DNA of 64,000 nt, from NCBI GenBank assembly GCA_963575745.1, contig CAUYUJ010000892.1, forward strand, positions 554,957 to 618,956, written 5' to 3'. Positions 31,761-43,239 of this stretch are shown here, in pieces. The notes below the pieces were generated by a model. The model was not told the DNA's origin, searched no databases, and saw only the letters and a program-made list of their open reading frames with translations. The first letter of the stretch is position 1; every line of letters begins with the position of its first letter. Source of the DNA: Prorocentrum cordatum. Its lineage: Eukaryota; Sar; Dinophyceae; Prorocentrales; Prorocentraceae. The position numbers and the translations under genes are program-made.

Positions 31761-32248
31761 TCGAATGAATAAGCTTGGACCTCGAGGGCTACATACCCAA
31801 AACACTGAACTATCTTGATCGGCGGATCGGGCCGGACGGCAGTACATTACAAATACATGTACATGCACCTACATATACATGCATATATATACAAATATGT
31901 ATACACATGTGTTTGTGTATAGCTGTATCTGCATACATCGCGCATGTATACACATACGAATGCATGCACATGCACTGGAGGAGAAACATCGACGTGCGTA
32001 CATATGTATGTGTACCTTGACACCTATGTCTAATACATGTACGCAGATGTGCACACACAACTATAAGCTTTGTTGTCAAATTGAAGATTTGAAGACCTAC
32101 GGGGCATTTGCGACCTCGCGCTCCTCTGAGGCGTACCAAGACCACGCATCGGATGCACAAGACACTGGCTGCGCGACCGTAACGCACTTTGTGTCGGTCG
32201 TGCTATTGCCGAGGCTGACCTGGAAGACTGAGTCAATTTTAGGTGACC

Positions 32249-32517
32249 GGTGACCCAAAAGGGGGTCCAGCTGAAAAGGGGTGGTGCAATGGATTTGAGG
32301 CAATTGTGATGCAAGTGTATTGCGCCGGGGAATTGTGCTGCATCGTACTGCGTGTAATGTATTGCACGCGAAGATCCAGCGATGCATTTGCGCCCCGGAA
32401 TGCATTGCACGTCTCAAATGTATTGCAACACCACATATATACATATATACATATATTGCACCAAATCTATTGCACCACCTCCTTGTCCCTGGTCCCCCTT
32501 TTGGGTCAATCCGACCA
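32249..32517. mobile_element. Family C inverted-repeat element, copy C1
   Basis: Left end GGTGACCCAAAAGGGGGTCC-AGC; right end GGTCCCCCTTTTGGGTCAAT-CCGACC. The interior repeats ATTGCA-type words, and GGTGGTGCAAT pairs with ATTGCACCACC inside the ends. A TACATA microsatellite (32435-32458) sits inside. Confidence 0.75.
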
Positions 32518-32699
32518 CTGCATGGCCATACACGTCGGTCGGAAGAAGTAGGTAGAAACATGAAGTAGGAAGGCGGATACAGCAGATTGGGTCCAGGTCC
32601 TCCCAGAGAACAACAAAACACTGCAAAAGCATGTCGATCCTTGAAGTAGGAAGGCGCTTGAAGTAGACTGGGATCTGGGATTCAAAAAATACCTACTTT

Positions 32700-33010
32700 C
32701 AACGACCGGCGTGTAAACTGTCTCAGGTTCGCTGAGATTTGTTGGGTCGACGCTAGTCTTCCCCCCTCTCTCCGCACCCTTTTGCGGCGCTTTTGGCGTT
32801 GGCATCTGGACCCCAGCAACCCTCCGGATAGCTTGAAACATATTCTGGGGGGGGAAAAGCAGGAATAAAGACCCGCAAAACCTGCACCGGCAATGACGAG
32901 AGGACCAAACTAATCGTGGGGTCAATCCGACCACTGCATGGCCATAAACTTTCCGAGGTTCGCTGAGATCTGATGGGCCGACGCCAGTCTTCCCCCCCCC
33001 GCCCTCCGCA
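32700..33010. repeat. Nested short duplications next to family C
   Basis: GGTTCGCTGAGAT with GTCTTCCCCCC occurs at 32728 and 32957. CAATCCGACCACTGCATGGC occurs at 32507 and 32921. A block of about 110 bases at 32798-32916 (GTTGGCATCTGGACCCC to AAGGACCAAACTAATCG-like end) recurs at 37992-38097 beside copy C2. Confidence 0.65.
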
Positions 33011-33070
33011 CCCTCTTGAGGCGCTTCCCCGGCCCTTCGCCTGGCGCGCCTGCGCCAGGGCTGCGGTGGG

Positions 33071-33431
33071 GTCGGGCAGGTCCCCCCACAGGCGGACTGT
33101 GGTCAGCAACAAATCATCAAGCATGGTCAACAAATTGTCAAATGCAAACAATCTAAATCAACAAATCACATCAAGAATTGTCAAAACATGATCAACATCG
33201 ACCCAACAATCCAACAATCTAACAAATCAAAAAATGGTCAAAAATCCAACAACCAACAAATGGTCAAAAGCACTCAATCAAACATGGTCAACAAAAAAAT
33301 CAAGCAAATAGTCCAAATGCTAAATACTCCAAAAATAATCAAGAATGGTCAACTATACTAGAAAAATCTCCCGAGGGTATTGTTTTGACTCTTTTGAGTG
33401 TTCCTCTTGTACAGGGACGTGCCCGACGTAA
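33071..33431. mobile_element. Family B element, copy B7, with expanded interior
   Basis: Left end GTCGGGCAGGTCCCCCCACA; right end TGTTCCTCTTGTACAGGGAC then GTGCCCGACGTAAG. The interior is enlarged by A-rich units of the type AATGGTCAACAAA. Confidence 0.7.
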
Positions 33432-33839
33432 GACTACGGTCAGAGGAGGTCAAGCGCCCACCCAGAGAAGTCGCGCGGCCCTCTGACAGAGTATGTTCAC
33501 GCTTGTTTGTTGGTCTTCTCTGACCTTGGAGCAAAGCGAATTGAGACAACGACAACTCAAATCCGAAGCCTTCATCATCGCAACAATATTCCGAGCAGTG
33601 TCCAGCCGTGGCGACGAAGTTCCCTCCCGAAAGCCAACTACCGTTGTCTCAACTCGACCTCCTCCCCCGAGATCCGGCCTAGCGAAAGAAAGGCAGCATA
33701 GCGAAAAATCGAAACTGGAGCCCAAAACCCCATCTTGCTGCTGAATGTTTCGAGCCGCATCGATCGATCCAGGATGGCCCCAGAGCCCGAACCTGGGCGG
33801 CCCCCGAGGTGAAAAAGAGTGCGACGCCAAGATCTCGGG

Positions 33840-34515
33840 TCTCCATTCGTCCTCCTGCGATGACCGTGATCTGGTCTCCGGCCGCCAGCAGAAGCACCGG
33901 CGTCGGCGGCGGAGTGGGGCTCGCAGCGGGCGCCGCCGTGGGCGGCTCCGGCGTCGGCTGCGGCGACGGCGCCAGCGTGGGCGGCGGCAGCGTGATCGGC
34001 GGCATGACCAGGCACAACCTCCAGCCGTATAGCTCGGCCTCCTCCGAGGAGCCGTCGACGCCATCAGAAGTCCAATGAATCGAAGTTGTCGGTGCGATCT
34101 GATCTGGGCCATCGGTCCCAAAATACGTAATTCCGTTGACCCTAAGCCTGTCAGAGCCTCCTGGGTCCGTCTGGAAGGTCTCCACAAAGAGGATCGCTTC
34201 CAGTGCAATCATCTCGGGGTCGACCAATAAGTCGCAATTCTGATTCGTGCCGTACGGCATCGGAAAGTTGGGGCTCTCCACGCACACTCCATCAATCGTG
34301 CAGTCGCCAGAGACAGGTCCCCACACATCATAGGTTGGGGTGGGAGTAACAGGGGGGACGTTATTGTTTCCACCCCCGCATGCGCAACACATCTCCCCCG
34401 CTGTGAAGTCGGAGTCGTCGTAATCCGCCGGCCCACAGTGAATGGGCTTCAGTTGCTGAACACGCCGGTCTTCTTCAGCGCAATTACAGAATTCGGGATG
34501 TTGCAATGCTCTTAG
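33840..34515 (-). CDS. Exon with cysteine-rich module and CUB-like domain
   Basis: The minus strand encodes about 220 residues of clear extracellular type. It starts with HPEFCNCAEED and HCGPADYDDSDFTAGEMCCA-CGGG, a Cys-rich module I know from many dinoflagellate secreted proteins. Next is a CUB-like domain: DCTIDGVCVESPNFPMPYG, NQNCDLLV, a hydrophobic-acidic core, DRLRVNGITYFG and a final GWRLCLV. A Pro/Thr-rich linker then leads to AGDQITVIAGGRM. An acceptor (GTCTCTAAG) precedes the first piece; a CAG-GT donor follows downstream. There is no start or stop codon, so it is read as an internal exon. Such proteins would be secreted or on the cell surface. Confidence 0.6.
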
Positions 34516-34564
34516 AGACAATGGCATACGACAACCGTATGACTTGTTCTGAGATCATCGGCCT

Positions 34565-34720
34565 TCGAGAGGGGAGAGAGTGAGAGAGAGAACACAAACA
34601 AGAGGAACAGTAATAGAGATCATAACAAGAGAGAGAGAGAGAGCGGGAGAAATAACAAAGGACCGCGAACGACAGAGAGAGAAACATATATATACATATC
34701 TATATATGTATATAATAATG
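34565..34720. repeat. Compound microsatellite, GA then TATA/CATA
   Basis: GAGAGAGAGAGA runs followed by ATATATATACATATC units. Confidence 0.75.
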
Positions 34721-34899
34721 ATACGTGTGTGTATTATGTGTACATCCACCACGGTGCCCTTGAGGCAGGAGCTGGAGTGTCCTCAGGTGCCTTGTTCGAT
34801 CCCCTGGAGCCTAAGTCCTCATTCCCGAGACTTGTTCAGAGGCGCCCTGACAAAAAATGGCCGGATCTTTCCTGGACTCGCCGCGGCCCCAGAGGCCCG

Positions 34900-35555
34900 T
34901 CGCGGCTTCTCGCGTGTCTGTTTCGGCCCCAAGAGGGCCCCCGGACATACCCAGACGCCTCCAAGAAGCCCCCGAGAGGGTCCCAGAGGGTTCCGAGTCG
35001 CCGGAAGATCGCTACAAGACGCCCAAGGTAGTCTCAAGACAGCCCAAGATGCCCCCAAGACGCCCAAAGAGCCCTCCAAGAGGTCTCTCGAGGGCACCCG
35101 CGAGGCAAAAATCATGTGCCTCAGGTGGTGAAAATTTGTGGCGGTCTCGCCTTTTCGGCTCCCCGACGCTCCAAGACAGCCCAAGATGCCCCAAATATCG
35201 CCCCAAGCAGCCCAAGATGCCTCCCAAACGGCCCCCAATGGGCCAAAGAGGCCTGCAAGACGGCCCAAGAAGCCCCCAAAGACGGCTCCGAGAGGGAGCC
35301 CAGATGGAGGACCCGAACGGACATTTCGAGCCCTCGGCCCCGAGAGGCCCCCAGGAGGCCCCAAGAGGCCGCTGAGGCGCCCCAAGAGGCCTACAGAGTC
35401 CCCCAGATAGCCCCACGAGGCCCACGAGAAGAGGCTCCCAGGAAGCTCCAAGAGGTCCACATGAGGCTCCCAAGGGGCTCCCAAGAGGCTTCCATGAGGC
35501 CCCGAAACTGCCCCGAAGAGGCCCCCGAGAGCGTTCCGAAGAGACCCCAGTAAGC
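34900..35555. repeat. Degenerate short-period repeat, CCAAGA orientation
   Basis: About 650 bases of units such as GCCCCAAGACGGCCCAAGAG; open in several frames on both strands without coding character. Confidence 0.6.
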
Positions 35556-36792
35556 GTCCTTGTGGACTCTGACCCACAACCCAGGCACGGTGGCGGGATG
35601 GGCCGAAGGCATTCGATACATCTATGTGTATATGCATGTGTATATATGCATACAGAGAGAGAGAGAGAGAGAGAAGAACAAACAAGAAGAATATGACGAG
35701 AGAGTGAGAGAGAGAGAGATCAAGAGACGGAGAGGGAACCAGACTGAGAGGAACGAGAGAGAGCGACATAAACAAATAAGGAGTGAGAGAGAACCCAATT
35801 AGAGAGAGACAGAGAGAGCACACCAATGCCGACACAAAACTACACGCCTATGCATATGCATATATATATATATGTGTTAGGATGTACGCTACAAACATGC
35901 GCGCGCTTCGCGCGCTGAGGTTCTAGCACAGACGTTGCCTATTGCAAACTAGATGTTTAATTTTGACGGCAACGACGGACTCGACGACGATGACGAGGAC
36001 GACTGAGACGACCTCGACAACGATGACGACAACGAACGAACACGACGACGGCGACCACGACAATAATGTCAACATAATGGTTCTGGAAGCAAGCCGAACT
36101 GCCCGAACCGAAGTGGGCCGAACCGAGCGAGTGCGAAGCGGTAATTTTTTCAACGCGGTACGCACCGAACCGGACCGGTCGTTTTCGACACTCGAACAAA
36201 GCCAAACCGAACCGGCTTCGAAATTAATCCCAGACCAGGCCGAACCGGACAGCGAATACGCCGAGTGCGACGACGCGCACGGCCAAGGGAAGTGGGAGAT
36301 TACGAGATCTTCCTGCTCATTCTCCTCCGCCTTTGTCTCTTCCTCTTCCTGACCTCCCTTCTCCTCCATCGTGTTCCAGAAGGGTCCTGTGGGAATGCGC
36401 TGTGCACAATTGCTGGCTTCATGTTCCATTGTTCGTTTGAGGCTGACGATGAGCGTTGTCGAACGATACCGCTACCGAGACCCCTTCACGGGGACTTGTT
36501 TGGACCTTCTGGGGCCATCTCGGGCGCCTTAGGGCCGTCGTGGTGCCGTGTTGGGCCTTCTTGGAGGGGTCTTGGAGGCCTCTCGGGATCTCTTGCGGGG
36601 CGATTGGGCCTTCTGAGAGTCTGTCGGGGCGGAAGTCTCGGATCTTCTGTCCACATTCTCCCTCTGGCGCCCCTGTTGGAGCCGTCTTGCGGCTTCCTGG
36701 GGCTGTCTTGGGGCCGTGTCGGGCAGTCTTGGGGCGGTCTTGGGGGCGTCTTGGGCCGTCTGGGCGAGGTCTAGGGGGCCTCTTGGGCCGTC

Positions 36793-36955
36793 CAATGCCA
36801 AGCTATGCCAAGCAATGCTCAGCAATGCCAAGCAATGCCAAGCAATGCCAAGAAATGCGAAGCAATACCAAGCGATGCCTAGCAATGCCCAGCAATGCCA
36901 AGCGATGCCGAGCAACGCCGAGAAATGCCGAGCAATGCCAAGCAATGCGCCCATG
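36793..36955. repeat. 10-base minisatellite
   Basis: About 16 copies of GCAATGCCAA with few changes. Confidence 0.85.
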
Positions 36956-37727
36956 CAGCAAGAAACTTTCCCTTAAGTCGGGTCGCGCCAGGTTCGTGGA
37001 GTCGGAAGTCCGATGAGACGAAAACGCTAAAAGCATAGACGCAACGAATGGGAACGCATTTGTGTTACCTGTTGGGGCCTCCTTGGAAAGGGGCCTGAAG
37101 GTTTCTCGGAGCGTCTCGGGCCGTCGTTGGACCGCTCTGGGGCCAGTCGTGACCGTCACCAGGGGTTCTTGAGAGCACTCTGGGGCCCTGGTCCGCCCAT
37201 GGAGGTTCGGGGCACCTGCTTGGGGGCCGCGCGCATCCACCCCGCGCTATTAGTATGTGTCTATGCGTATGTCTGTTTACATACATATACAGGTATGCGG
37301 AGGGAGAGAGAGAGAGAGAGAGAGTGTGGGAGAGAAAGACAGAGCAACTATACTATACTACATATATATATAGCTGTGTATACACACCTAGACGTGCATA
37401 CATGCATACATGCATACATAAATACATGCACACCCACATATAGAGATACATATATATATATATAACATGTATATTCTGTGAATAGAGAAGAAGGGGGCCC
37501 AACGGGGCCACATACTTGCCCACACGTTCCCCAAGACCACCCCAATATAGGCCCAAGATGGCCCCGAGACGTCTGATCTGGTGCCACCGATTAAGAATCG
37601 CCTCGTTCTACTCAGCCGGCGTCCAACGCCGCTCCAGAGGCAAAGATGCAGTGGGCAAGGCTCCACGAGAGCTCCAAGATGGCCTCACATGCTCCCCACA
37701 AAGCCAACTAGCCCCGAGGTGACTTCT

Positions 37728-37980
37728 GGGCGACCCAAGAAGGGATCCAGCTGCAAAGAGGTGGTGCAATAGAGTTCGGGCAATTGTATTGCAAATGTAC
37801 CGCGCCGGAGACTTGTATTGCATTGTATTGCAAATAATGCTCTGCACGCGAAAATCCAGCAATACATTTGAGCCCTGGAATGTATTGCACGCCCCAGATG
37901 CACTGCAATCCCACAAATCTATTGCACCGAATGTATTGCACCACCTCGTTGTCGCTGGACCCCCTTTTGGGTCAACCCGA
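37728..37980. mobile_element. Family C element, copy C2
   Basis: Left end GGCGACCCAAGAAGGGATCC; right end GACCCCCTTTTGGGTCAACC-CGA; interior rich in ATTGCA words. Confidence 0.75.
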
Positions 37981-38099
37981 GTGGAGGACGGAGTTGGCAT
38001 CTGGACCCCCGCAACCCTCCGGGTGATTTGAAAATTATTCTGGGGGGAAAGACCCGCAAAACCTGCAAGGGCGGTGACAAAAGGACCAAACTAATCGCT

Positions 38100-38420
38100 C
38101 TGGCACCGTGACCGTATCGTGCCGTGGCCATGTTGTTGAAGGCTGCGCGAGAATGGGCTGGGGACCGCATGCCGGCGCCCTCTGTGGAGTTCCCTATTGG
38201 GCACGGCCTATGTGACGGCGGATCTGCCGTAATTCGCTGGGGGACCGCCCACGAACGCCTGCACTGGCATCTGTAGATGGAGCTGCCTCTATTGGGGCAC
38301 GAGCCGTGTGAAGGGTGTGTCGGATCTGGCGGGGGTCCGCATGCGGGCGCGCCCACTGGCGCCGCAGCGGAGCTCGCTGTGGGGCACGACTCCTGCAAGC
38401 AAAGTGCCGAAATCGGCGAG
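38100..38420. repeat. Diverged units of the 77-base minisatellite
   Basis: Four or so degenerate units carrying GGGGACCGCATGC and TGGGGCACGA words, clearly related to the arrays at 41-43 kb and 45-46 kb. Confidence 0.55.
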
Positions 38421-38451
38421 GGACGGGAAGAGGAAAAGGGTAGGCGTAGGG

Positions 38452-38732
38452 TTAGGTCCGGCATGTTCTCCTACAGGCGGATCCCCGTCGAAAACCCAAA
38501 CATAATCGACAAAATACTCAAGAATGAGCCAATGTAGCAGAAACATCGTCCCGAGACTTCTGTTTTGCCAATTCTTGAGTATTCCTCCTGTAGAGTTATG
38601 TTGCTCCAATCGTACGTAAGGCCACATCCCAAAAATAATTTCGAGCACCCAAAGAAGTATCGAAACAGTGCCGACATAGTATCGCATCCCAGGGCCCGAC
38701 ACGTGAACACCCTCGAGTTTCTGCCCGACTTG
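38452..38732. mobile_element. Family B element, copy B8, interrupted by a family D element
   Basis: Left end GGTCCGGCATGTTCTCCTAC. The right end is broken: TATTCCTCCTGTAGAG stops at 38596 and GCCCGACTTGAG resumes near 38721. Between them lies copy D1. Confidence 0.7.
38597..38705. mobile_element. Family D element, partial copy D1
   Basis: Right half only: AAGGCCACATCCCAAAAATA, GTGCCGACATAGTATCGC, ending CCCAGGGCCCGACACGTG. Confidence 0.65.
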
Positions 38733-38770
38733 AGGGTGGGGAGGCGCGAAGGCGTGCGCGCGGCGCGGCG

Positions 38771-38801
<31 letters not shown>

Positions 38802-38900
38802 GCCCCGGCGGCCCAGCCGGGGCCGGGCCAGCAGGGGGGGGGGCAAGGAGCGGGACTGGGCGGAAGGAGGAGGATGAAGGGGAGGAGGACGAGGACGAGG

Positions 38901-39000
38901 NNNNNNNNNNNNNNNNNNNNNNNNNNNNNNNNNNNNNNNNNNNNNNNNNNNNNNNNNNNNNNNNNNNNNNNNNNNNNNNNNNNNNNNNNNNNNNNNNNNN
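38901..39000. other. Assembly gap (100 N)
   Basis: One hundred undetermined bases flanked by a GAGGAC tract on the left and CTC repeats on the right. Purine tract meets pyrimidine tract across the gap, so the missing sequence may include a strand switch or misjoin. Confidence 1.
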
Positions 39001-39904
39001 CCTCCTCCTCATCCATCTTCTCCCCCTCCTCCTCCTCCTCCTCCTCCTCCTCCTCCTCCTCAGAACCCCTAACATCTTGGGAGGGGACCTAAGTTCAGGA
39101 GGGCCGAGAACCATCAGGGATAGGGGGCCCAAATGCTTAACCCCAAAAGAAATCCTAGAGTAGGGGCTCAACCACAGAACAACCTTCCACAATAAACCCA
39201 ACCCTGAGACCCCAGGATGTCCCTTGATGTTTGGCGTGGGAACGTCGCGCGTGCCACAGCAAGACCGACGAAAGCGAAGAAGCCCAGGGCACCCTGGAGG
39301 CAAGCAAGGTGTCTTGGCACGGGCCTCCACGGTAACCCAAAAAGAAACCGTAACCCTCTGGGAGGGGAGCTAAGCTAGGAGGGCGGAAGGGATAAGGGTG
39401 TCATTTGTTCTCTCTGCAGGTGCACCATGCCAAACCGCCCAAATGTATTTTCCCACATGCGGAGACGGCGGCCTCAGAGGAGCCGCGTCTTCATCGTGTG
39501 AGTAAGGTTAATTCGAAGTTCTGCTGTTTCGATGGCCAAAATCTACAGGAGAACTGGGAACAACTGAAGGCGCCCAAGAACACACCAAGACATAGACACG
39601 GGTCACCGGATTTCCTAGATCTCTCAGAATGTTCTGGAGTTTTGTCATCCCCCATCCACTTCCCGTAGGTTCCAGATGTTCCTGGGAATCGATGTTCATT
39701 GGTGTCTGTGTGCGTTTCCCTCCTGAAGGGAGAGTGGAGGCAGAGAAGGAGACATGCGGCGCTGCGGATTCAAGCCGAGAACCCAACAACACAGGAGGGC
39801 TGACAGAAACTGACACTCGCTCCAAACGCCGTGAAACCCTTATATCAAGCGGCAAATTCCCGCCCAGAAAGCCGCTACCCCCCATACTGAAGATATTGGC
39901 CCGC

Positions 39905-40035
39905 GCACCGCATCCACCACGCAGCAGCCAACCGTCCAGCCAGCCAGTCGACCAGCCCATCAGCCAGCCAGGCAACCAACCAGCCAGCCGAGCTTCCAGC
40001 CTGCCAGCCAATCGGCCAGTCGCCCAGGCAGCCTA
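39905..40035. repeat. CAGC tetranucleotide repeat
   Basis: Imperfect CAGCCAGCCAAC run. It reads as a Trp/Leu/Gly repeat on the minus strand, immediately downstream of a cysteine-rich exon. Confidence 0.75.
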
Positions 40036-40094
40036 ACCAGCCAAGTCGTGCGGTCAGTGAAGAGGAGGGCTGGCGGCATGGCGCAAAGCCCTTC

Positions 40095-40500
40095 GGATAA
40101 TAGGCGGGACAATACTGTGGAGCCTCGGCGAGGAAGTCGCAGTTGGAATCGTCATGGGCCAGGTCAAAATACGTTCCGACTGCGCCCATGTCTGTGTTTT
40201 CGCAAGGGGCGGGAGAGGGAGGGGCAAAGTTTGTGCCGCCTCCACATACGCAGCACATCTCCCTGGCCGTGAAGTCGGAGTCGTCGACCTCTTCGGCGGG
40301 GCAGCGCGCCGGAAACTCGGCGAGCAGGTCGCAGCTCGCATGCTCGTCTGCCAGTTCGACCCACTGTCCGACAGCTCCCATGTTGGTGTCCTCACAAGAA
40401 CAGCCTCCGGGCTCGTCTATGGGGTAGCCGTCTCCGCAGGTTCCGCACGTGAAGTCGATTCCATCACTGCAGTGTAGGCAGGCTTCGCAACTGGAACACA
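40095..40500 (-). CDS. Exon with two cysteine-rich modules
   Basis: The minus strand reads CSSCEACLHCSDGIDFTCGT-CGDG, then a module CEDTNMGAVGQWVELADEHA with SCDLL, PARCPAEEVDDSDFTARE-MCCVCGGG. A linker PPSPAP leads into a second module CENTDMGAVGTYFDLAHDD with NCDFLAEAPQYCPAYY, which breaks off before the expected DDSDF and MCC box. The truncation point is a likely splice donor region near 40100. The same module (DDSDFTA, MCC, CGGG) is in the exon at 34.4 kb. The protein is predicted to be secreted; no enzymatic domain is visible. Confidence 0.55.
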
Positions 40501-41019
40501 CGTCGCCATGATCAGGGTGGCCTGGCGCTCAATTTCGGCGGAAGACGAACCTCCCTTTAGTAAACCTCCCCTTGGTGAAAACAGCCTAAGACCGAAACCG
40601 ACAGACCTGGACCCGCAAACATGACGGCCGCGACGTCCTCTCGCAATCCGAAAACGGCCAATACACTAATCGACGGGTCAGGGTAAGGGGCCTATCAAAC
40701 TCCGACACTTTCATTGAACAAATGTCTAATCTTATCCGGCATCGCCGTTTTCCTCCTTCTTGCACGCCGGACAGCTGGCCTTTCGGATGCCCCGACACGC
40801 TGGAGCGGACTGCCTTTAGGTCGGGCATGTCCCCCTACATGCGGACTTTGGACGAGCAATAAGAAAATACCCTCCAAAATACCCCCAAAAATGCAAAACA
40901 TTGGTCAGACATATCGTCCCCAGACAATTTGTTCCCAACCATCCTGTGGTGTGGGGTCCTCGTTTTGAAGAGACGGTCCCCGCGTCTCCTCCTCCCGCTG
41001 CCCCGCCCCTCCCAGTGGG

Positions 41020-42345
41020 GGTGGCCACATGCGTCCGCCACACCCAGTACAGCGCTTCGTGGTCCCATAGGGAGCTCCACCCAAGGCCCCAGAGGGGGCG
41101 GCCACACGCGTCCGCCAAACCCAGTACGGCGCTTCGTGGCCCCATAAGGAGCTCCACCCAAGGGCCCAGTGGGGGTGGCCACATGCGTCCGCCACACCCA
41201 GTACAGCGCTTCGTGGCCCCATAGGGAGCTCCACCTAAGAACCCAGTGGGGGTGGCCACATGCGTCCGTCACACCCAGTACATCGTTTCGTGGCCCAATA
41301 GGGAGCTCCACCCAAGGCCCTAGTGGGGGTGGCCACATGCGTCCGCCAAACCCGGCACAAGGCTTCGTGGCTTCATAGGGAGCTCCACCCAAGGCCCCAC
41401 TGGGGGTGGCCACATGCGTCCGCCACACCCAGTACAGCGCTTCGTGGTCCCATAGGGAGCTTCACCCAAGGCCCCAGTGGGAGTGGCCACATGTGTCGCC
41501 CCGCACCAAGTACAGCGTTTCGTGGCCCCACAGGGAGCTCCACCCAAGGGCCCAGTGGCGGTGGCCACATGCGTCCTCCACACCCAGTACAGCGCTTCGT
41601 AGACCCATAGGGAGCTCTACCCAAGGCCACAGAGGGGATGGCAACCTGCGTTTGCCAACCCCGGTACAGCGGTTCGTGCCTGTATATAGGGAGATCCACC
41701 CAAGGCCCTAGTGGGGGTGACCACATGTGTCCGTCACACCCAGTACAACGTTTCGTAGCCCCATAGGAAGATCCACCTAAGGCCCAAGTGGGGGTGGCCA
41801 CATGCGTCCGCCACACCCAGTACAACGTTTCGTGGTCCCATAGGGAGCTCCACAGAAAAAACCCAGTGGCACCGCCAGCATGCGTCCGCCACACCCAGTA
41901 CAGCATTTCGTGGCCCCATTGATTGGGAGCTCCACCAAGCCCCAGAGGCACCGCCCGCATGCGTCCCCCCCACCCGGTACAGCGTTTCGTGGCCCCGTAG
42001 GGAGCTCCACTGGCCACCGAAGGCCCCAAGGGCACCGCCCCAATGCGCCCCCCCCTTCCCGTGGCCCCGAAAGGAGCTCGACAGAGAACCCCCAGTGGCA
42101 CCGCCCGCATGTGTCGGCCACCACCCAGTGCAGCGTTTCGTGGCCCCGTAAGGAGCTCACCAAAAAGACCCCAGCGGCACCGCCGCATGTGTTTCCCCCA
42201 ACCACTGCAGCGTTTCGTGGCCCCATCCGGAGCTCCAGCGAGAGGCACCGCCCGCATGCGTCTCCCCCACTCATTACGGCACGTCCCTCACGCGCTTCGT
42301 GTCCCCATATGGAGTTCCACCGAAAGCACCCACAACGCGTTACTC
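41020..42345 (+). repeat. 77-base minisatellite, first block
   Basis: Around 17 units of about 72-78 bases, each with GGTGGCCACATGCGTCCGCC, ACACCCAGTACAGCGCTTCG, TGGCCCCATAGGGAGCTCCA. The first part carries GTGGCCACATGCG; later units carry the variant CACCGCCCGCATGCG. Confidence 0.9.
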
Positions 42346-42499
42346 ACAACTGCATATGGTTGGTTCCCTCGCCAGGATAATGTTCCCAACCATCCTGTGG
42401 TGTTGGGTCCTCGTTTTTTGAGCAAACATCGCCCAGCGTCTCATTCCTCCTCCCTCGTCCCTCCTCCCCCTCCTCCTTCCTCCCTGCGGTTCACCCACC

Positions 42500-43225
42500 C
42501 AGTACAGCGTTTCGTGGCCCCACAGGGAGCTCCACCTAAGGCCCTGGTGGGGGTGGCCACATGCGCTCTCCGCACCCACTACAGCGCTTCGTGGCTCCAT
42601 AGGGAGTTCAACATGTGGCGCCCATGGGGGTGACCACATGCGTCCGCCATACCCAGTACAGCATTTCGTGGCCCCATAGGGAGCTCCACGTAAGGCCCAA
42701 GTGTACAGCGTTCCGTGGCCCATTAGGGAGCTCCACCCAAGGCCCTAGTGGGGGTGGCCACATGCGTCCACCATACCCAGTCCAGCGTGTCGTTGCCCCA
42801 TTGGGAGTTCCCCCCAAGGGCCCAGTGGGGGTGGCCACATGCGTCCGCCACACCCAGTACAGCGCTTCGTGGCTGTATATAGGGAGCTTCACCTAAGGCC
42901 GCAGTTGGGGTGGCCACATGCGTCCGCCACACCCAGTACAGCGCTCCGTGGCCCCATAGGGAGCTCCACCTAAGGCCCCAGTGGGGGTGGCCACATGCGT
43001 CCGCCACACCTATGTCGGCACACCCTTTACACGTTTCGTAGCCTTATAGGGAGTTTCGCCGAAGGCCCCAGTGGGGGTGGCCACATGCGTCCGCCACACA
43101 CACACACAGTACAGCGCTTCGTGACCCCGTGGGAAGTTCCACCGAAAGCGCTGTGGGGGTGGCCACATGCGGTCGCCACACCCAGTACACCGTTTCATAG
43201 CTCCATAGAGAGCTCCACCTAAGGC
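42500..43225 (+). repeat. 77-base minisatellite, second block
   Basis: Nine or so units of the same consensus, same orientation. Confidence 0.9.
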
Positions 43226-43239
43226 CACCTACCAGAAAA

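Larger units (their letters stand above)
40816..43230. mobile_element. Family B composite element, copy B9, with two minisatellite blocks
   Basis: Left end GGTCGGGCATGTCCCCCTAC at 40816, then the normal A-rich interior to CGTCCCCAGACAATTTG. From 40934 a second structure begins at TTCCCAACCATCCTGTGG and carries the 77-base array to about 42345, ending CCAGGATAATG. At 42382 TTCCCAACCATCCTGTGG starts again and a second array runs to about 43225. No right terminal repeat was found, so this copy is rearranged or incomplete. Confidence 0.65.

Noticed and set aside
38471-39330. ORFs crossing the run of N
   Set aside because: They translate undetermined bases and adjoining simple repeats.
40835-42723. 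Long minus-strand ORFs of VWRTHVATPTG-type repeats
   Set aside because: They are translations of the 77-base minisatellite; unit length is not constrained to codons.
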